Assembly: GCA_034189865.1 (NCBI GenBank)
Contig: JAXHTV010000006.1
Location: 49,118-113,117 of the forward strand
Direction: 5' to 3'
Length of the DNA stretch: 64,000 nt
Origin: Pseudomonadota bacterium
Lineage (GTDB): Bacteria > Pseudomonadota > Gammaproteobacteria > UBA5335
Shown here: piece after piece, positions 1 through 9,078 of the stretch
Layout of the letters: each line of letters starts with the position of its first letter
How positions within the stretch are numbered: the first letter of the stretch is position 1
Program-made: the position numbers and the translations under genes
The notes under the pieces: generated by a model
What the model was told of the DNA's origin: nothing
Seen by the model: only the letters and a program-made list of their open reading frames with translations
Database searches by the model: none

Positions 1-147
1 GCTGCCGAGAACCCAATGATTCAGTGCGCACGCATCCGCGGTAGTCACAACTTTATGCAAGAAGAACCGGAAATGACCTACGAATTGGTGCAATCGCTGA
101 TCAACTCAGTCTTGGTAGATGCCCATGCGGCCGGGCTGACCGCCTAG
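1..147 (+). CDS. C-terminal fragment of an unidentified protein
   Basis: The first reading frame is open from the window edge to a TAG stop and gives the last 48 residues of a protein (partial, 5' end missing). The stretch RGSHNFMQEEPEMTYELV resembles the C-terminal end of alpha/beta-hydrolase fold enzymes, where the catalytic His is followed by a phrase like 'H-F-x-Q-E-E-x-P-E', so a hydrolase is possible, but the fragment is too short to assign. It ends 23 bases before the PrpF-family gene on the same strand, so the two may be co-transcribed. Confidence 0.6.
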   Translation, partial: AAENPMIQCARIRGSHNFMQEEPEMTYELVQSLINSVLVDAHAAGLTA

Positions 148-170
148 CCGTAGCGACGGCCCGCAAGACC

Positions 171-1346
171 ATGGCACAGAAGCGATTACCCGCGGTATTA
201 ATGCGCGGCGGCAGTAGTAAAGGCTTGTTCTTCGGTGAGGGCGTGTTGCCAACCGCAGCACGGGCGCGTGATAGCGTATTGATACGCGCCCTCGGAAGTC
301 CCGATCCCTATGGCACTCAAATGGACGGTTTGGGTGGCGGGACTTCCAGCACCAGTAAAGTCGCCATTGTGGGCCGCTCATCGCGGCCCGATTGCGATGT
401 CGATTACTGGTTCGGGCACGTCGCAATCCAGCAAGCCCTGGTGGATGATTCGGGAAGTTGCGGCAACCTCGCGGCGGCGGTGGGCCCATTTGCGATTGAG
501 GAAGGCCTCGTCGAGACCACGGACCCCATGACCACGCTGCGTATCTGGCAACGTAACGTAGGCAAACGGATTGTGGCCGAGATACCCACCGAAAAGGGCG
601 TTCCACGTGTCAGCGGTGATTTCCGGCTTGATGGTGTCGCCTTCCCCGGCGCGGCAATGCGACTAATCTATCTGAACCCGAACGGACCTGGGGAGACGGT
701 GCTGCCCACCGGGCAAGCCTCAGAGATACTTGATATCGCGGGCTGGGGTCCTCTCCGTGTCAGCCTGTTGAACGCGGGCAATCCCATTGTATTTGTTCGG
801 GGCGAAGACGTCGGCTTGACCGTCCATGAAGGGCCTCGAGAGCTCGCCGCCGACCTGGAACGTTTTGACCGATTCGAAGCGATCCGATCCCATGCGGCCG
901 TGGCGATGGGTCTTGCAAGTACGCCCGAAGAGGCGACAAGAAACCGTCCCGCCACCCCCAAGTTGGCATTCGTCGCCCCACCCGGTTCGTTCGTGACTAG
1001 CGACGGATGCCTTATCGACGAGAGCGCGTGCGACATCCTCGGCCGAATTTTATCGATGGGCCGACCCCATCACGCGTTCACGGGCACCGGTGCGATCGCC
1101 GTCGCCGTAGCTGCCAAACTGCCTGGTACCGTGATCTACGAGTCAGTCAGATCTGAGAGTCGCTCGAAACCAGCAGTGCGGCTGGGCCATGCTGCCGGAG
1201 TGATGTCGTTGGATGCCCATGTGGAACAGCACGACGGCATCTGGCGCGCACGATCGGTGAGTATGTATCGGAGTGCCAGGCGTCTGATGGAAGGCGCGAT
1301 TTTGATACCAGAAGCTGATTTCGAAATCGCGATGAATGAACGCTGA
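171..1346 (+). CDS. PrpF-family isomerase/tautomerase
   Basis: 391 residues. The N-terminus carries the family signature MRGGSSKGLFF (residues about 11-21), the hallmark of PrpF proteins, which have a diaminopimelate-epimerase-like double fold. Known members isomerise 2-methylaconitate (PrpF, with AcnD in the 2-methylcitrate cycle) or tautomerise 4-oxalomesaconate (GalD). Length matches the family (about 390-400). Neither acnD/prpC nor gallate-pathway genes lie nearby, so the substrate cannot be told and no symbol is given. ATG is 23 bases after the previous stop. The next gene lies on the opposite strand, so this ends its transcription unit. Confidence 0.85.
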   Translation: MAQKRLPAVLMRGGSSKGLFFGEGVLPTAARARDSVLIRALGSPDPYGTQMDGLGGGTSSTSKVAIVGRSSRPDCDVDYWFGHVAIQQALVDDSGSCGNLAAAVGPFAIEEGLVETTDPMTTLRIWQRNVGKRIVAEIPTEKGVPRVSGDFRLDGVAFPGAAMRLIYLNPNGPGETVLPTGQASEILDIAGWGPLRVSLLNAGNPIVFVRGEDVGLTVHEGPRELAADLERFDRFEAIRSHAAVAMGLASTPEEATRNRPATPKLAFVAPPGSFVTSDGCLIDESACDILGRILSMGRPHHAFTGTGAIAVAVAAKLPGTVIYESVRSESRSKPAVRLGHAAGVMSLDAHVEQHDGIWRARSVSMYRSARRLMEGAILIPEADFEIAMNER

Positions 1347-1395
1347 TGATCAACACCGCACGGCCACTACCGAATAGGCTGCGCCGGCCGGGTCG

Positions 1396-1884
1396 CTAGG
1401 GCGCGCTGTGCTGCGCTTCCCATCGATCGACGGCATCGACCAACCGTAGCGCCACGGTACGTAAACCGGCCTCGGCCGCCTGTCGCTCGCCCCTCTTGAG
1501 CGCCTGCCAAATCTCGTCCAGTAGCGTGTCTTGGCCGGCGAGCACGCCTGCCTGCTGGACCATTCGATGAGAAACCGCCAACGCATGCTGACATTGGGTC
1601 AATTGATCCGGGCTCATTGTCGACTGCCGCAAGGCCATCATGCAGGCCGCATCAGGTGCCTGCCGCAGAACCTCTGACTGCGAAGCACCCGAAAACTCAT
1701 CACCACCGACCCGGTAACGGTCAGCTAACTCGCCCACCAAATGTCGAAGCGTGATCATGCTCGCCATATCGGTAAACAGGAACGGATCCCGACGACCGGC
1801 GGCCAATTCCGCCGTCACTTTCAAAACCGGGCCGACCAGCAGTTGGTATTCTTCCGGGGACAAAGCACCTAAAGGGATTTTCAT
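1396..1884 (-). CDS. Hypothetical protein
   Basis: 162 residues, predicted soluble and mostly helical, with no signal peptide or membrane segment. I do not recognise the family. Composition is rich in Ala, Leu, Arg and Gln with regular hydrophobic spacing, which suggests a small helical bundle. It converges with the PrpF-family gene and diverges from the next gene; the 204-bp spacer upstream (1885-2088) must hold both promoters but I see no clear operator. It is kept as real because the frame is long, begins with a plausible ATG and does not overlap a recognised gene. Confidence 0.6.
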   Translation of the reverse strand: MKIPLGALSPEEYQLLVGPVLKVTAELAAGRRDPFLFTDMASMITLRHLVGELADRYRVGGDEFSGASQSEVLRQAPDAACMMALRQSTMSPDQLTQCQHALAVSHRMVQQAGVLAGQDTLLDEIWQALKRGERQAAEAGLRTVALRLVDAVDRWEAQHSAP

Positions 1885-2088
1885 CAGTATCGCTTCACCA
1901 TCGCCAGCGAGATGCTATTGTAACCGGCAAGTGCCGTGAATGTTCGGCCGGGTCGTCAAACAATCACTTCCATTTTTTTTCTCAGGACGTACCCTAGTTG
2001 CACCACAGACGGTTCATATCATCTGAACCAAAGGTTGCATCCTGGCCGCCCTGAAGGGCCCCGCTGACAACGCATTGAGGAAAAACAG

Positions 2089-2724
2089 ATGGCCTTCGGG
2101 CTCTTGATCGGACTCATCTTAATCATGGTCGGTTCCGCCGCCCTGGGTATCGGAACCCGTCGGTTGTGGTCGAGCCGCCGAGTGGCTGCTATCTATTTAT
2201 CCCTGGCTGGCCTCATCTTGGTGATCACCGGCCTGGCCATCGGTGGGGTAAGTCACTATCTGGAAACCTATCTAGACGCTGACCAGAAGGCGAGTTGGCG
2301 CGTGCATTTCGAGCAAACTGACCGACAACAGTATCTGGTCACTTTGGAGCCTTCTCCCGATTCTTCCGACCGTATGACGGTATTTGGCGACGAGTGGCGG
2401 ATCGACGTGCGCTACTTTCGAAAACCGCCGTCGCACTACCGCCTACAATGGTTACGAACACGTTATACGGATTTGAATCAACTTCCATCACGCCCCCCCA
2501 CGACCGAACCGCTCTATCGTGAGGCATCTTTGCAAAGTTGGTTGGGCGAATTTATGCGGTCTATCGGGGATCGCATTTCGACGTCGATCGTTTGGGAAGC
2601 CGATGCCGGTTACTGGCCCATGACCGACGGCGCCATATACGAGCTCACCTATGAAGGCGAGCGCTTGGTGGTCACGCCGATCAACGACGCTGCATGGCAA
2701 GCAGTCCGTGACCGTTCCGTGTAA
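2089..2724 (+). CDS. Hypothetical membrane-anchored protein
   Basis: 211 residues. Two hydrophobic segments (about residues 3-22 and 34-55) are joined by a short Arg-rich loop, which suggests a membrane hairpin. The remaining 155 residues form a soluble domain with beta-like character (QYLVTLEPSPDSSDRMTVFG, EWRIDVRYF). The likely RBS is GAGG at 2078-2081, upstream of the ATG. Two-helix proteins with such a domain are often annotated as multidrug-transporter-like, but nothing here supports transport. It lies 48 bp before sppA on the same strand and may be co-transcribed with it. Function unknown. Confidence 0.7.
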   Translation: MAFGLLIGLILIMVGSAALGIGTRRLWSSRRVAAIYLSLAGLILVITGLAIGGVSHYLETYLDADQKASWRVHFEQTDRQQYLVTLEPSPDSSDRMTVFGDEWRIDVRYFRKPPSHYRLQWLRTRYTDLNQLPSRPPTTEPLYREASLQSWLGEFMRSIGDRISTSIVWEADAGYWPMTDGAIYELTYEGERLVVTPINDAAWQAVRDRSV

Positions 2725-2772
2725 TTTCGAGCGTCCCATATCACCCATGAAAATTCAGAGAGGAGCTCCCAC

Positions 2773-3783
2773 ATGATCTCGCGCCTGCCCCACATCCGAT
2801 CCCGAGCCATCGGGTTTCTGATCGTTGTCAGTGCAGCTCTGATGACGAGCGGCTGTTTAGTAGTCAGCGGCCCATCCGGCTTCTTCCAAGAGGTCGAAGA
2901 ACGGGAGCAAATCGTTGTCTCCGGGTCCGGCCATCACAAGATATTGCTCATCACTGTCGACGGTGTGATATCTGATCAATCCTCCAGCAGCGGCTTCGGC
3001 TTGTTCGTGGACGAAAGCATGTTGTCCAGAATCGAAGGCGAGTTGGAATCTGCCGCCCGGGATTCTCAAATCACTGCGGTTATTCTTCGCATCAACAGCC
3101 CCGGTGGTGGTGTCACGGCCAGCGATGAAATATACGCCCGCATCCAAGCCTTCAAACGAGAGCAGAACATTCCAGTCTTCGCGTCCATGGGCGATATGGC
3201 CACTTCCGGTGGCTACTACGTTGCTCTGGCGGCCGATCGCATCTACGCCAGCCCCACCACGGTTACCGGGTCCATTGGCGTGATCATGACCGGATTCACG
3301 GCCACCGAGCTGCTCGATAAGATCGGTATCGAAAATCAGACCTATACATCCGGGGAAAACAAAGATCTCATGTCGCCCTGGAAAGAACCCACGCCGGAAG
3401 AGCGCCAAATTATGCAGGGCGTATTGGACGGCATGTACGGGCGATTTGTCAGCTTGGTTCGGGAAAACCGATCCGACCTCAAGTCGGAGCAATTGGAAAC
3501 CATTACCGACGGCCGCATCTTTACCGCAGAGCAGGCCCTCAACCTCGGCTTGGTCGACGAAATTGGGCGATTACATGATGTCATTGAAGCGGCCAAAGCA
3601 GCTGCCCATGTCCATCAGGCACAAGTCGTCGTTTATCGCCGAAACGGCATCTTCAACGACAACGTGTATACCCAGGCCGCGGCCCAAAGCCCGCAAACGG
3701 GATGGGCCGCGGTGGCCGAGCAGCTGGTCGGCCCTCAGAGTCCTCGTTTTATGTACCTGTGGTTGCCGGGAGCGCTACCATAG
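2773..3783 (+). CDS. sppA: Signal peptide peptidase SppA, short form
   Basis: 336 residues. A membrane-bound serine protease of the S49 family that degrades cleaved signal peptides. The N-terminus has a hydrophobic segment ending in a lipobox-like TSGC (Cys28), so the protein may be lipid-anchored. Family motifs are INSPGGGVTASDEIY (about 108-121) and GDMATSGGYYVALAADRIYA, placing the catalytic Ser at Ser145, followed by TGSIGV. The conserved SGENKDLMSPWKEPT region lies downstream. The length fits the single-domain form found in many bacteria rather than the 618-residue E. coli protein. An RBS (GAGAGGAGCTC) precedes the ATG. A strong hairpin terminator follows at 3813-3848. Confidence 0.93.
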   Translation: MISRLPHIRSRAIGFLIVVSAALMTSGCLVVSGPSGFFQEVEEREQIVVSGSGHHKILLITVDGVISDQSSSSGFGLFVDESMLSRIEGELESAARDSQITAVILRINSPGGGVTASDEIYARIQAFKREQNIPVFASMGDMATSGGYYVALAADRIYASPTTVTGSIGVIMTGFTATELLDKIGIENQTYTSGENKDLMSPWKEPTPEERQIMQGVLDGMYGRFVSLVRENRSDLKSEQLETITDGRIFTAEQALNLGLVDEIGRLHDVIEAAKAAAHVHQAQVVVYRRNGIFNDNVYTQAAAQSPQTGWAAVAEQLVGPQSPRFMYLWLPGALP

Positions 3784-3812
3784 GAAGAACCGCCGCTAGA
3801 ACAAATCAATGA

Positions 3813-3848
3813 GAAGGAAAAGGCCCGCTATCGCGGGCCTTTTCCTTC
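3813..3848. terminator. Bidirectional intrinsic terminator
   Basis: A perfect 16-bp inverted repeat (3813-3828 with 3833-3848) around the 4-base loop TATC. The arms are G+C-rich near the loop and end in AAAA/TTTT runs, so a U-rich tail forms on either strand. It sits between the convergent sppA and short-chain dehydrogenase genes and can stop transcripts from both sides. Confidence 0.9.
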
Positions 3849-3868
3849 GAGATGACTGAATCTCTGGT

Positions 3869-4714
3869 TCAATGACCTCTGGCCTTGGTCATATCAGCGA
3901 CAGCTTTCCACTGCTCGGCAACACTTTCTACCGTGGGTTCCTTGATCGTGGCACCCTGGTTTTCCATCATTTGAGCCCGGAAGAATCGGCCACCACCCGC
4001 CTGGAGAATAAAGCCATTGGGGGCATCTTCGGTACATAGATACACCACACCCGGTGTCACCAGTTCCGGTTTCAGTTGGTCGAGCATGGGTTGTGGCATA
4101 AGGCCCTGGGTCATGCGCGTCCCGGCGATGGGTGCGATGGCATTGCATCGGATGTTCTTCTTCGCCCCTTCTTTGGCAAGGGTGTTCATGAATCCGACAA
4201 TACCCAACTTTGCGGCACTGTAATTGGTTTGGCCGAAATTACCCCAAAGCCCGGAAGCCGAGGTGGTGACCACGATGCGGCCGTACTCTTGCTCTTGCAT
4301 GATGGGCCAAGCGGCCTTTGTCACTAGCACGGTGCCCATTAAGTGCACTTCCACGACGGCCCGAAAATCTTCCATGGTGACGTTTTTGAAGCTCTTATCC
4401 CGCAGAATGCCTGCATTGTTAATCAGAACATCCACGCGACCCCAAGCGTTCATCGCATCATCAATCATGCTTTGCGCGCCCTGCGGATCGGACACGGATC
4501 CACCATTGGAAATGGCCTCGCCGCCACCATTTTTGATCTCTGCCACAACCTGCTGAGCCGCTTCGCTAGAACCGCCCGTACCATCAACGTTCCCACCCAA
4601 GTCGTTGACGACAACTTTGGCTCCTCGCTTAGCCAGTTCCAGCGCGTGCGCCCGGCCCAATCCGTGGCCAGCACCTGTTACCACAGCAACTTTTCCATCA
4701 AAGCTGAAGCTCAT
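3869..4714 (-). CDS. Short-chain dehydrogenase, (3R)-hydroxyacyl-CoA dehydrogenase-like
   Basis: 281 residues, classical SDR with a Rossmann fold. The nucleotide motif TGAGHGLG is at about residues 14-21, NNAG follows, and the catalytic Ser is in TTSASGLWG with the YSAAK Tyr/Lys pair. The opening (FDGKVAVVTGAGHGLGRAHALELAKRGAKVVVNDLGG) is very close to the dehydrogenase domain of eukaryotic multifunctional enzyme type 2 (HSD17B4), which favours a 3-hydroxyacyl-CoA substrate. The C-terminal tail after about 240 matches that subgroup. An RBS-like GGAG lies upstream. It is a single gene, ending at the shared terminator with sppA. The exact substrate is inference. Confidence 0.85.
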   Translation of the reverse strand: MSFSFDGKVAVVTGAGHGLGRAHALELAKRGAKVVVNDLGGNVDGTGGSSEAAQQVVAEIKNGGGEAISNGGSVSDPQGAQSMIDDAMNAWGRVDVLINNAGILRDKSFKNVTMEDFRAVVEVHLMGTVLVTKAAWPIMQEQEYGRIVVTTSASGLWGNFGQTNYSAAKLGIVGFMNTLAKEGAKKNIRCNAIAPIAGTRMTQGLMPQPMLDQLKPELVTPGVVYLCTEDAPNGFILQAGGGRFFRAQMMENQGATIKEPTVESVAEQWKAVADMTKARGH

Positions 4715-4887
4715 ATCGGTCTCTCCTTTTGTATCTCGTTATCCGCCAGCGTCGACGTGCCCCATCCAGGCCTCGTCTCGACCCATCTCCTTGGCGGTAT
4801 ATCAAAAAGCGCGGTGTCCCGGCCTTTCAAGAAGCCACTTAACCATCTTCTAAGATCCACCGCAACGTTAACAATCGCTGAAGAGAA

Positions 4888-6348
4888 TCAGGGTCGCAGC
4901 GGTTGGGCCAATGCGTCAGGTATAACATTACCTAACTCGCCCGCGAGTTGGCCATTGATCAGTAGATTGGCGTTCTTCAACTCGATTTCTGATTTCAGCC
5001 GACCGCCCTCTCGCAGCCAAACGCCCCGGCTCACGAGCTCATCAAAACGAGCCTGACCCCATCTGGCAGCGGCCGCATCCAACTCGGGCCCACTGGGCAT
5101 GCCTTCTTCCAGTAGATCCCAGCGGCTACGCTCGATCAGCACATCTAACAGCACCTGTTCGGGCAAACTCAGGCCTGCAGCAGCATGGGTCCGGCCGATC
5201 AACGCTCTGATATCGAATAACGGAACATTACCCCCGCCGGCGAACGCCACTTCGCCATGGCCGCGCACCTCACCATCGGGAGTCATCAACACCATCTCCT
5301 TGATTTCAAACCGCGGGGAAGCGGCCAACAAGCCAACGAGATCGTCGAAACCGCCAACCACAAGCGCGGCGTTAAGTCCTCCGCTACGAGCTTGCAGCAA
5401 GCGGCGACGCAGTCCCGCCAACGCAATAGGATCAAGGTTTTCCAACCGCAGTTCGAGATTGCCAGGCCCCAGGCGCTCCTGCGCCCACTCCAACCCCGTC
5501 AGACGCAGTTTTTGACCGAGATTGATCAGCTCGCCGTTTTGATCCACATCGTAGATGCTCTCAACCGATTCGGCCCGCCAATTCGTTGCAGTGTCACCGC
5601 CCGACTGCCCCGAGATGGCGTCCATTCGAACCGTGTATCGCCCGAGATAAATCCCCGAAGGTCCAGGCCGCATTTCGCCGTCACCACCCAATCCGTCGAC
5701 TTGAATCCGTTGCCCGTCCGGCAAACTGATCGTCAGCCGCGGCCAAGCGACCGATGTCTTGAGTATTTGGCTGTGCGGAGTCAGTGTGAATGCCAATTTG
5801 GCGGGTTCCCAGGCCACCGCACCTCCCGGCTGCCCATGAATCGGGCCCTGGTAAGCGGGAACGTCAAAGTGTCCATTAAGTCGGCCGGTGAACGTCATTT
5901 CACCCTGAGTCGTCAGGACCGCGCCGTCCGGAAAATAACCGGCCAGTTGCTGTTGTAAGTCCGGCGGCAAAGAAATGGCCGTTTGAATTCTACCGGCGCC
6001 GAAACCGAGTGCGGATGCGCCCACCGCGCGCCACATCGGCCCATGATCGATCTGATGCTTCATCGTCAACGGGACCGATGCGCGTTGGTCAATGCCCAAC
6101 CGATCCAACCATTGCCCCAAACCCCGCGAACGACGCGGCCGGACCCACTCCAACACCACGACCGCTTGCGACTTCCGATAGCCACGCTCATAGGATTGCG
6201 AGACCACGTGAATCTGAGGGTCCTGGTCCAAGGTGATGATGAGGTCTTGGAAGTGGCGCTCGGCAATAACCCCCACTCCGTACGGGGTGGCCAAGGCCAG
6301 AGTGACCATCAGAAGAAAAACAAGCCCCAATAAGGTCCATCTTGTCAT
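4888..6348 (-). CDS. DUF945 (YdgA-like) family protein
   Basis: 486 residues. The N-terminus is an uncleaved signal anchor (about residues 5-22) followed by the usual DUF945 opening, 'Y-G-x-x-A-E-R-x-F', and 'YERGYRKSQAVVVLEW'. The rest should be periplasmic, with long beta-rich stretches typical of the family; E. coli YdgA is an inner-membrane protein of unclear role. Length matches (about 480-500). Single gene, 101 bp downstream of the urtE stop and on the same strand, with no sign of joint function. Start chosen at the ATG just before the hydrophobic segment. Confidence 0.85.
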   Translation of the reverse strand: MTRWTLLGLVFLLMVTLALATPYGVGVIAERHFQDLIITLDQDPQIHVVSQSYERGYRKSQAVVVLEWVRPRRSRGLGQWLDRLGIDQRASVPLTMKHQIDHGPMWRAVGASALGFGAGRIQTAISLPPDLQQQLAGYFPDGAVLTTQGEMTFTGRLNGHFDVPAYQGPIHGQPGGAVAWEPAKLAFTLTPHSQILKTSVAWPRLTISLPDGQRIQVDGLGGDGEMRPGPSGIYLGRYTVRMDAISGQSGGDTATNWRAESVESIYDVDQNGELINLGQKLRLTGLEWAQERLGPGNLELRLENLDPIALAGLRRRLLQARSGGLNAALVVGGFDDLVGLLAASPRFEIKEMVLMTPDGEVRGHGEVAFAGGGNVPLFDIRALIGRTHAAAGLSLPEQVLLDVLIERSRWDLLEEGMPSGPELDAAAARWGQARFDELVSRGVWLREGGRLKSEIELKNANLLINGQLAGELGNVIPDALAQPLRP

Positions 6349-6449
6349 GTCCGCTCCTCAGCCAGCGCAAGAGGTTCATTCTGAGCCGGGAACACCCCAG
6401 GCCCGTTGGCGAAGTCTAGCCGGGAAAAGAGCCCGACCGACAGCGGAAA

Positions 6450-7151
6450 TTACACGGTGAGGTATTGTTTGACCAGATCGTTGTTCAGTTCGGTCATGGC
6501 GCCGCCCGCTACCAACCGCCCCCGTTCCAAAATCTGGAAATGACTCGATGCGTGGCGTGCGAACTCCAGCTTTTGCTCCACCAACAAGACCGTTAAACCC
6601 AATTCACGGTTGAGTTTGACGATCACGTCGGCAATCTCTTGCACAATATTGGGCTGAATACCCTCGGTGGGTTCGTCCAGAATGAGCAGCCGTGGCTCCA
6701 GCGCCAGTGCCCGACCGATGGCCAACTGTTGTTGCTGGCCGCCGGAGAGGTCCCCGCCGCGGCGGTGAAGCATCGTCTTTAGAACCGGGAACAACTCGAA
6801 AATCAAATCGGGCAACTGTTTGGGCTTTTTGGGATTGGCCAAAAGACCCACCCGAAGATTTTCCTCGACCGACATCAGCGGAAACACATCCCGGCCTTGG
6901 GGAACGTAACCAATACCGACTGCGGCTCTTTTTTCCGCGGCGAAAGGCAAAAGATCCACGCCATCGAACAAAACGCGACCTGTACGCGCCGGCAGCAAAC
7001 CCATCACACATTTAAGGAAAGTGGTCTTACCGACCCCGTTGCGCCCCATCAAACAGGTGCAGCTGCCTTCTGGAATCTCGGCATTCAAATCCCAAAGGAT
7101 GTGACTTTGACCGTAGTATTGATTCATGCTTTCGATGGTTAACATGTTCAC
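6450..7151 (-). CDS. urtE: Urea ABC transporter ATPase UrtE
   Basis: 233 residues. One of two ATPases that power the UrtABCDE high-affinity urea importer. Walker A is GRNGVGKTT (about 36-44), the signature motif is LSGGQQQQLAIGRALA, Walker B is LLILDEPTEGIQPN, and a switch His lies beyond. The run MNQYYGQSHILWDL near the N-terminus is typical of UrtE rather than of LivF. The start is a GTG whose GTGA overlaps the urtD stop; an in-frame ATG two codons on is an alternative. Last gene of the urt operon, translationally coupled to urtD. Confidence 0.95.
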   Translation of the reverse strand: MNMLTIESMNQYYGQSHILWDLNAEIPEGSCTCLMGRNGVGKTTFLKCVMGLLPARTGRVLFDGVDLLPFAAEKRAAVGIGYVPQGRDVFPLMSVEENLRVGLLANPKKPKQLPDLIFELFPVLKTMLHRRGGDLSGGQQQQLAIGRALALEPRLLILDEPTEGIQPNIVQEIADVIVKLNRELGLTVLLVEQKLEFARHASSHFQILERGRLVAGGAMTELNNDLVKQYLTV

Positions 7152-7984
7152 GACCCCAAGTACACTTCCACCACCTGGGGATTGTTCTGTACCTGCTCCA
7201 TCGTGCCTTCCGCCAGAACGTGACCTTGGTGGAGAACGGTCACTTGTCGTGCGATGGACCGTACAAATGCCATATCGTGCTCCACCACCACCACCGAATG
7301 GCGTCCTTCGAGGGACAACAGCAGTTCGGCTGTGCGCTCCATTTCCTGATGGGTCATTCCTGCGACGGGCTCATCGATGAGCAACAACTGGGGTCGCTGC
7401 ATCAACAACATACCGATTTCGAGCCATTGTTTTTGGCCATGGGAAAGAGCGCCCGCCAAATAATTGGCCTGATCCGCCAGACCGATTACACGAAGCTTTT
7501 CGTCAATCAAATCCCGTTGCTCGCCCGTCAAGCGGGATACCAGAGTCGGCCAGACAGCTTTGTTGGCGTGCATGGCCAACTCCAGATTCTCGAACACGCT
7601 CAGCGTTTCGAACACAGTGGGCTTTTGAAACTTTCGGCCGATACCCATACTGGCAATCTCCGGCTCGGTGAGCCGGAGCAGATTGATCCGCTGGCCGAAA
7701 AAAACCGTGCCTTGGTCCGGACGCGTTTTGCCGGTAATGACGTCCATCATCGTCGTCTTACCCGCACCGTTTGGCCCGATAATGCAACGCAACTCACCCC
7801 GTTGAACGTAGAGATTGAGATCGTCGATGGCCTTGAAACCATCGAAGGAGACGCTGACACCTTCCATGTAGAGGATGGGGCCATGCCGGGTATCCAAATC
7901 CGGGACATCGACGGGCGAGTCGGCGACGAAATCGAACACCCGATCCCGACGCATGGTTTCTCGAAACCGGTCCAGAGACTTCAT
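7148..7984 (-). CDS. urtD: Urea ABC transporter ATPase UrtD
   Basis: 278 residues from the chosen start. Second ATPase of the urea importer. Walker A is GPNGAGKTT, the signature motif LSHGQKQWLEIGM, Walker B LLLIDEPVAGMT. It has the longer UrtD N-terminus with 'YMEGVSVSFDGFKAIDDLNLYV'. The frame is open 67 codons further upstream, but that part lies inside urtC; the ATG at 7984 overlaps the urtC stop as ATGA, which settles the start. It binds UrtB/UrtC on the cytoplasmic face as a heterodimer with UrtE. Confidence 0.95.
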   Translation of the reverse strand: MKSLDRFRETMRRDRVFDFVADSPVDVPDLDTRHGPILYMEGVSVSFDGFKAIDDLNLYVQRGELRCIIGPNGAGKTTMMDVITGKTRPDQGTVFFGQRINLLRLTEPEIASMGIGRKFQKPTVFETLSVFENLELAMHANKAVWPTLVSRLTGEQRDLIDEKLRVIGLADQANYLAGALSHGQKQWLEIGMLLMQRPQLLLIDEPVAGMTHQEMERTAELLLSLEGRHSVVVVEHDMAFVRSIARQVTVLHQGHVLAEGTMEQVQNNPQVVEVYLGS

Positions 7985-9078
7985 GCGCGCTGCTCCGCCC
8001 GTCTTCGTTGGAGCAAACCGACAATCCCGCGCGGCAACGCGATCGTGACGAGGACAAACAACGCGCCTAAAGCGAACAACCACACTTCGGGCAACGCCGC
8101 CGTGAAATAGGTTTTGGCGTAATTGACCAAGAAGGCGCCCACGATCGCGCCATACAGCGTCCCTCGACCGCCGACGGCAACCCAAACGACCAGTTCGATT
8201 GAGTTCAGCGGTGAGAACTCGCTGGGGTTAATGATTCCCACTTGCGGGACATACAACGCACCGGCAACACCAGCCATACAGGCTGAGAACACGAACACCC
8301 ATAGCTTGAAATTTTCAACTTTATAGCCCAGGAAACGTGCTCGATCTTCCGCATCACGCAGAGCAACCACCACCCGCCCGAGCTTGGAATTAACCACGTA
8401 CAACGAGGCCAGATAGCCTGCAATCAATGCCACAGCTGAAGCAAAAAACAGCGCGGCCCGAGTGTGATCGGATTGTAGGTTGAAACCGAGAATGTCCTTG
8501 AAATCCGTTAAGCCGTTATTGCCACCGAATCCCATTTCATTGCGGAAGAACGCCAGCATCAACGCATAGGTCAGGGCTTGGGTGATGATCGAGAGATACA
8601 CGCCGGTGACCCGCGAACGAAACGCGAACCACCCGAACAAAAACGCCAGGATTCCGGGAACCAAAACCACCATCACCATGGCGAACCAAAATTGATCGAA
8701 TCCGTACCAGTACCATGGCAGTTCGGACCAATTCAGAAAAACCATAAAATCCGGCAGGATCGGATGACCATAAACCCCCCGATCGCCGATCTGACGCATC
8801 AGGTACGTACCCATCGCGTATCCACCCAGCGCAAAGAACGCGCCATGGCCCAGGCTTAAAATGCCGCAGTAGCCCCAAACGAGATCAAGAGCCAAAGCCA
8901 ACAAGGCAAAACTGAGATACTTACCGAACAGCGTCAGAGTGTAAGTGGAGATGTGCAACGGCGAATCGGCGGGCACCCACAGGTTACAGACCGGAAACGC
9001 CACCGCCATGAGGGCGATCGCCCCGAGCAACAACCAGCCGATCAAATCATGGGCTCTGAGATACCTCATCAGCATCAT
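7981..9078 (-). CDS. urtC: Urea ABC transporter permease UrtC
   Basis: 365 residues with about ten hydrophobic membrane segments, LivM-type permease of the branched-chain amino acid/urea ABC family. Diagnostic runs are 'LVWGYCGILSLGHGAFFALGGYAMGTYLM' (here split over residues 65-93) and 'VVALRDAEDRARFLGYKVENFKLWVF'. Pairs with UrtB to form the membrane channel. The start ATG shares one base with the urtB stop; an adjacent second ATG is equally possible. Overlaps urtD by 4 bp. Confidence 0.95.
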   Translation of the reverse strand: MMLMRYLRAHDLIGWLLLGAIALMAVAFPVCNLWVPADSPLHISTYTLTLFGKYLSFALLALALDLVWGYCGILSLGHGAFFALGGYAMGTYLMRQIGDRGVYGHPILPDFMVFLNWSELPWYWYGFDQFWFAMVMVVLVPGILAFLFGWFAFRSRVTGVYLSIITQALTYALMLAFFRNEMGFGGNNGLTDFKDILGFNLQSDHTRAALFFASAVALIAGYLASLYVVNSKLGRVVVALRDAEDRARFLGYKVENFKLWVFVFSACMAGVAGALYVPQVGIINPSEFSPLNSIELVVWVAVGGRGTLYGAIVGAFLVNYAKTYFTAALPEVWLFALGALFVLVTIALPRGIVGLLQRRRAEQRA

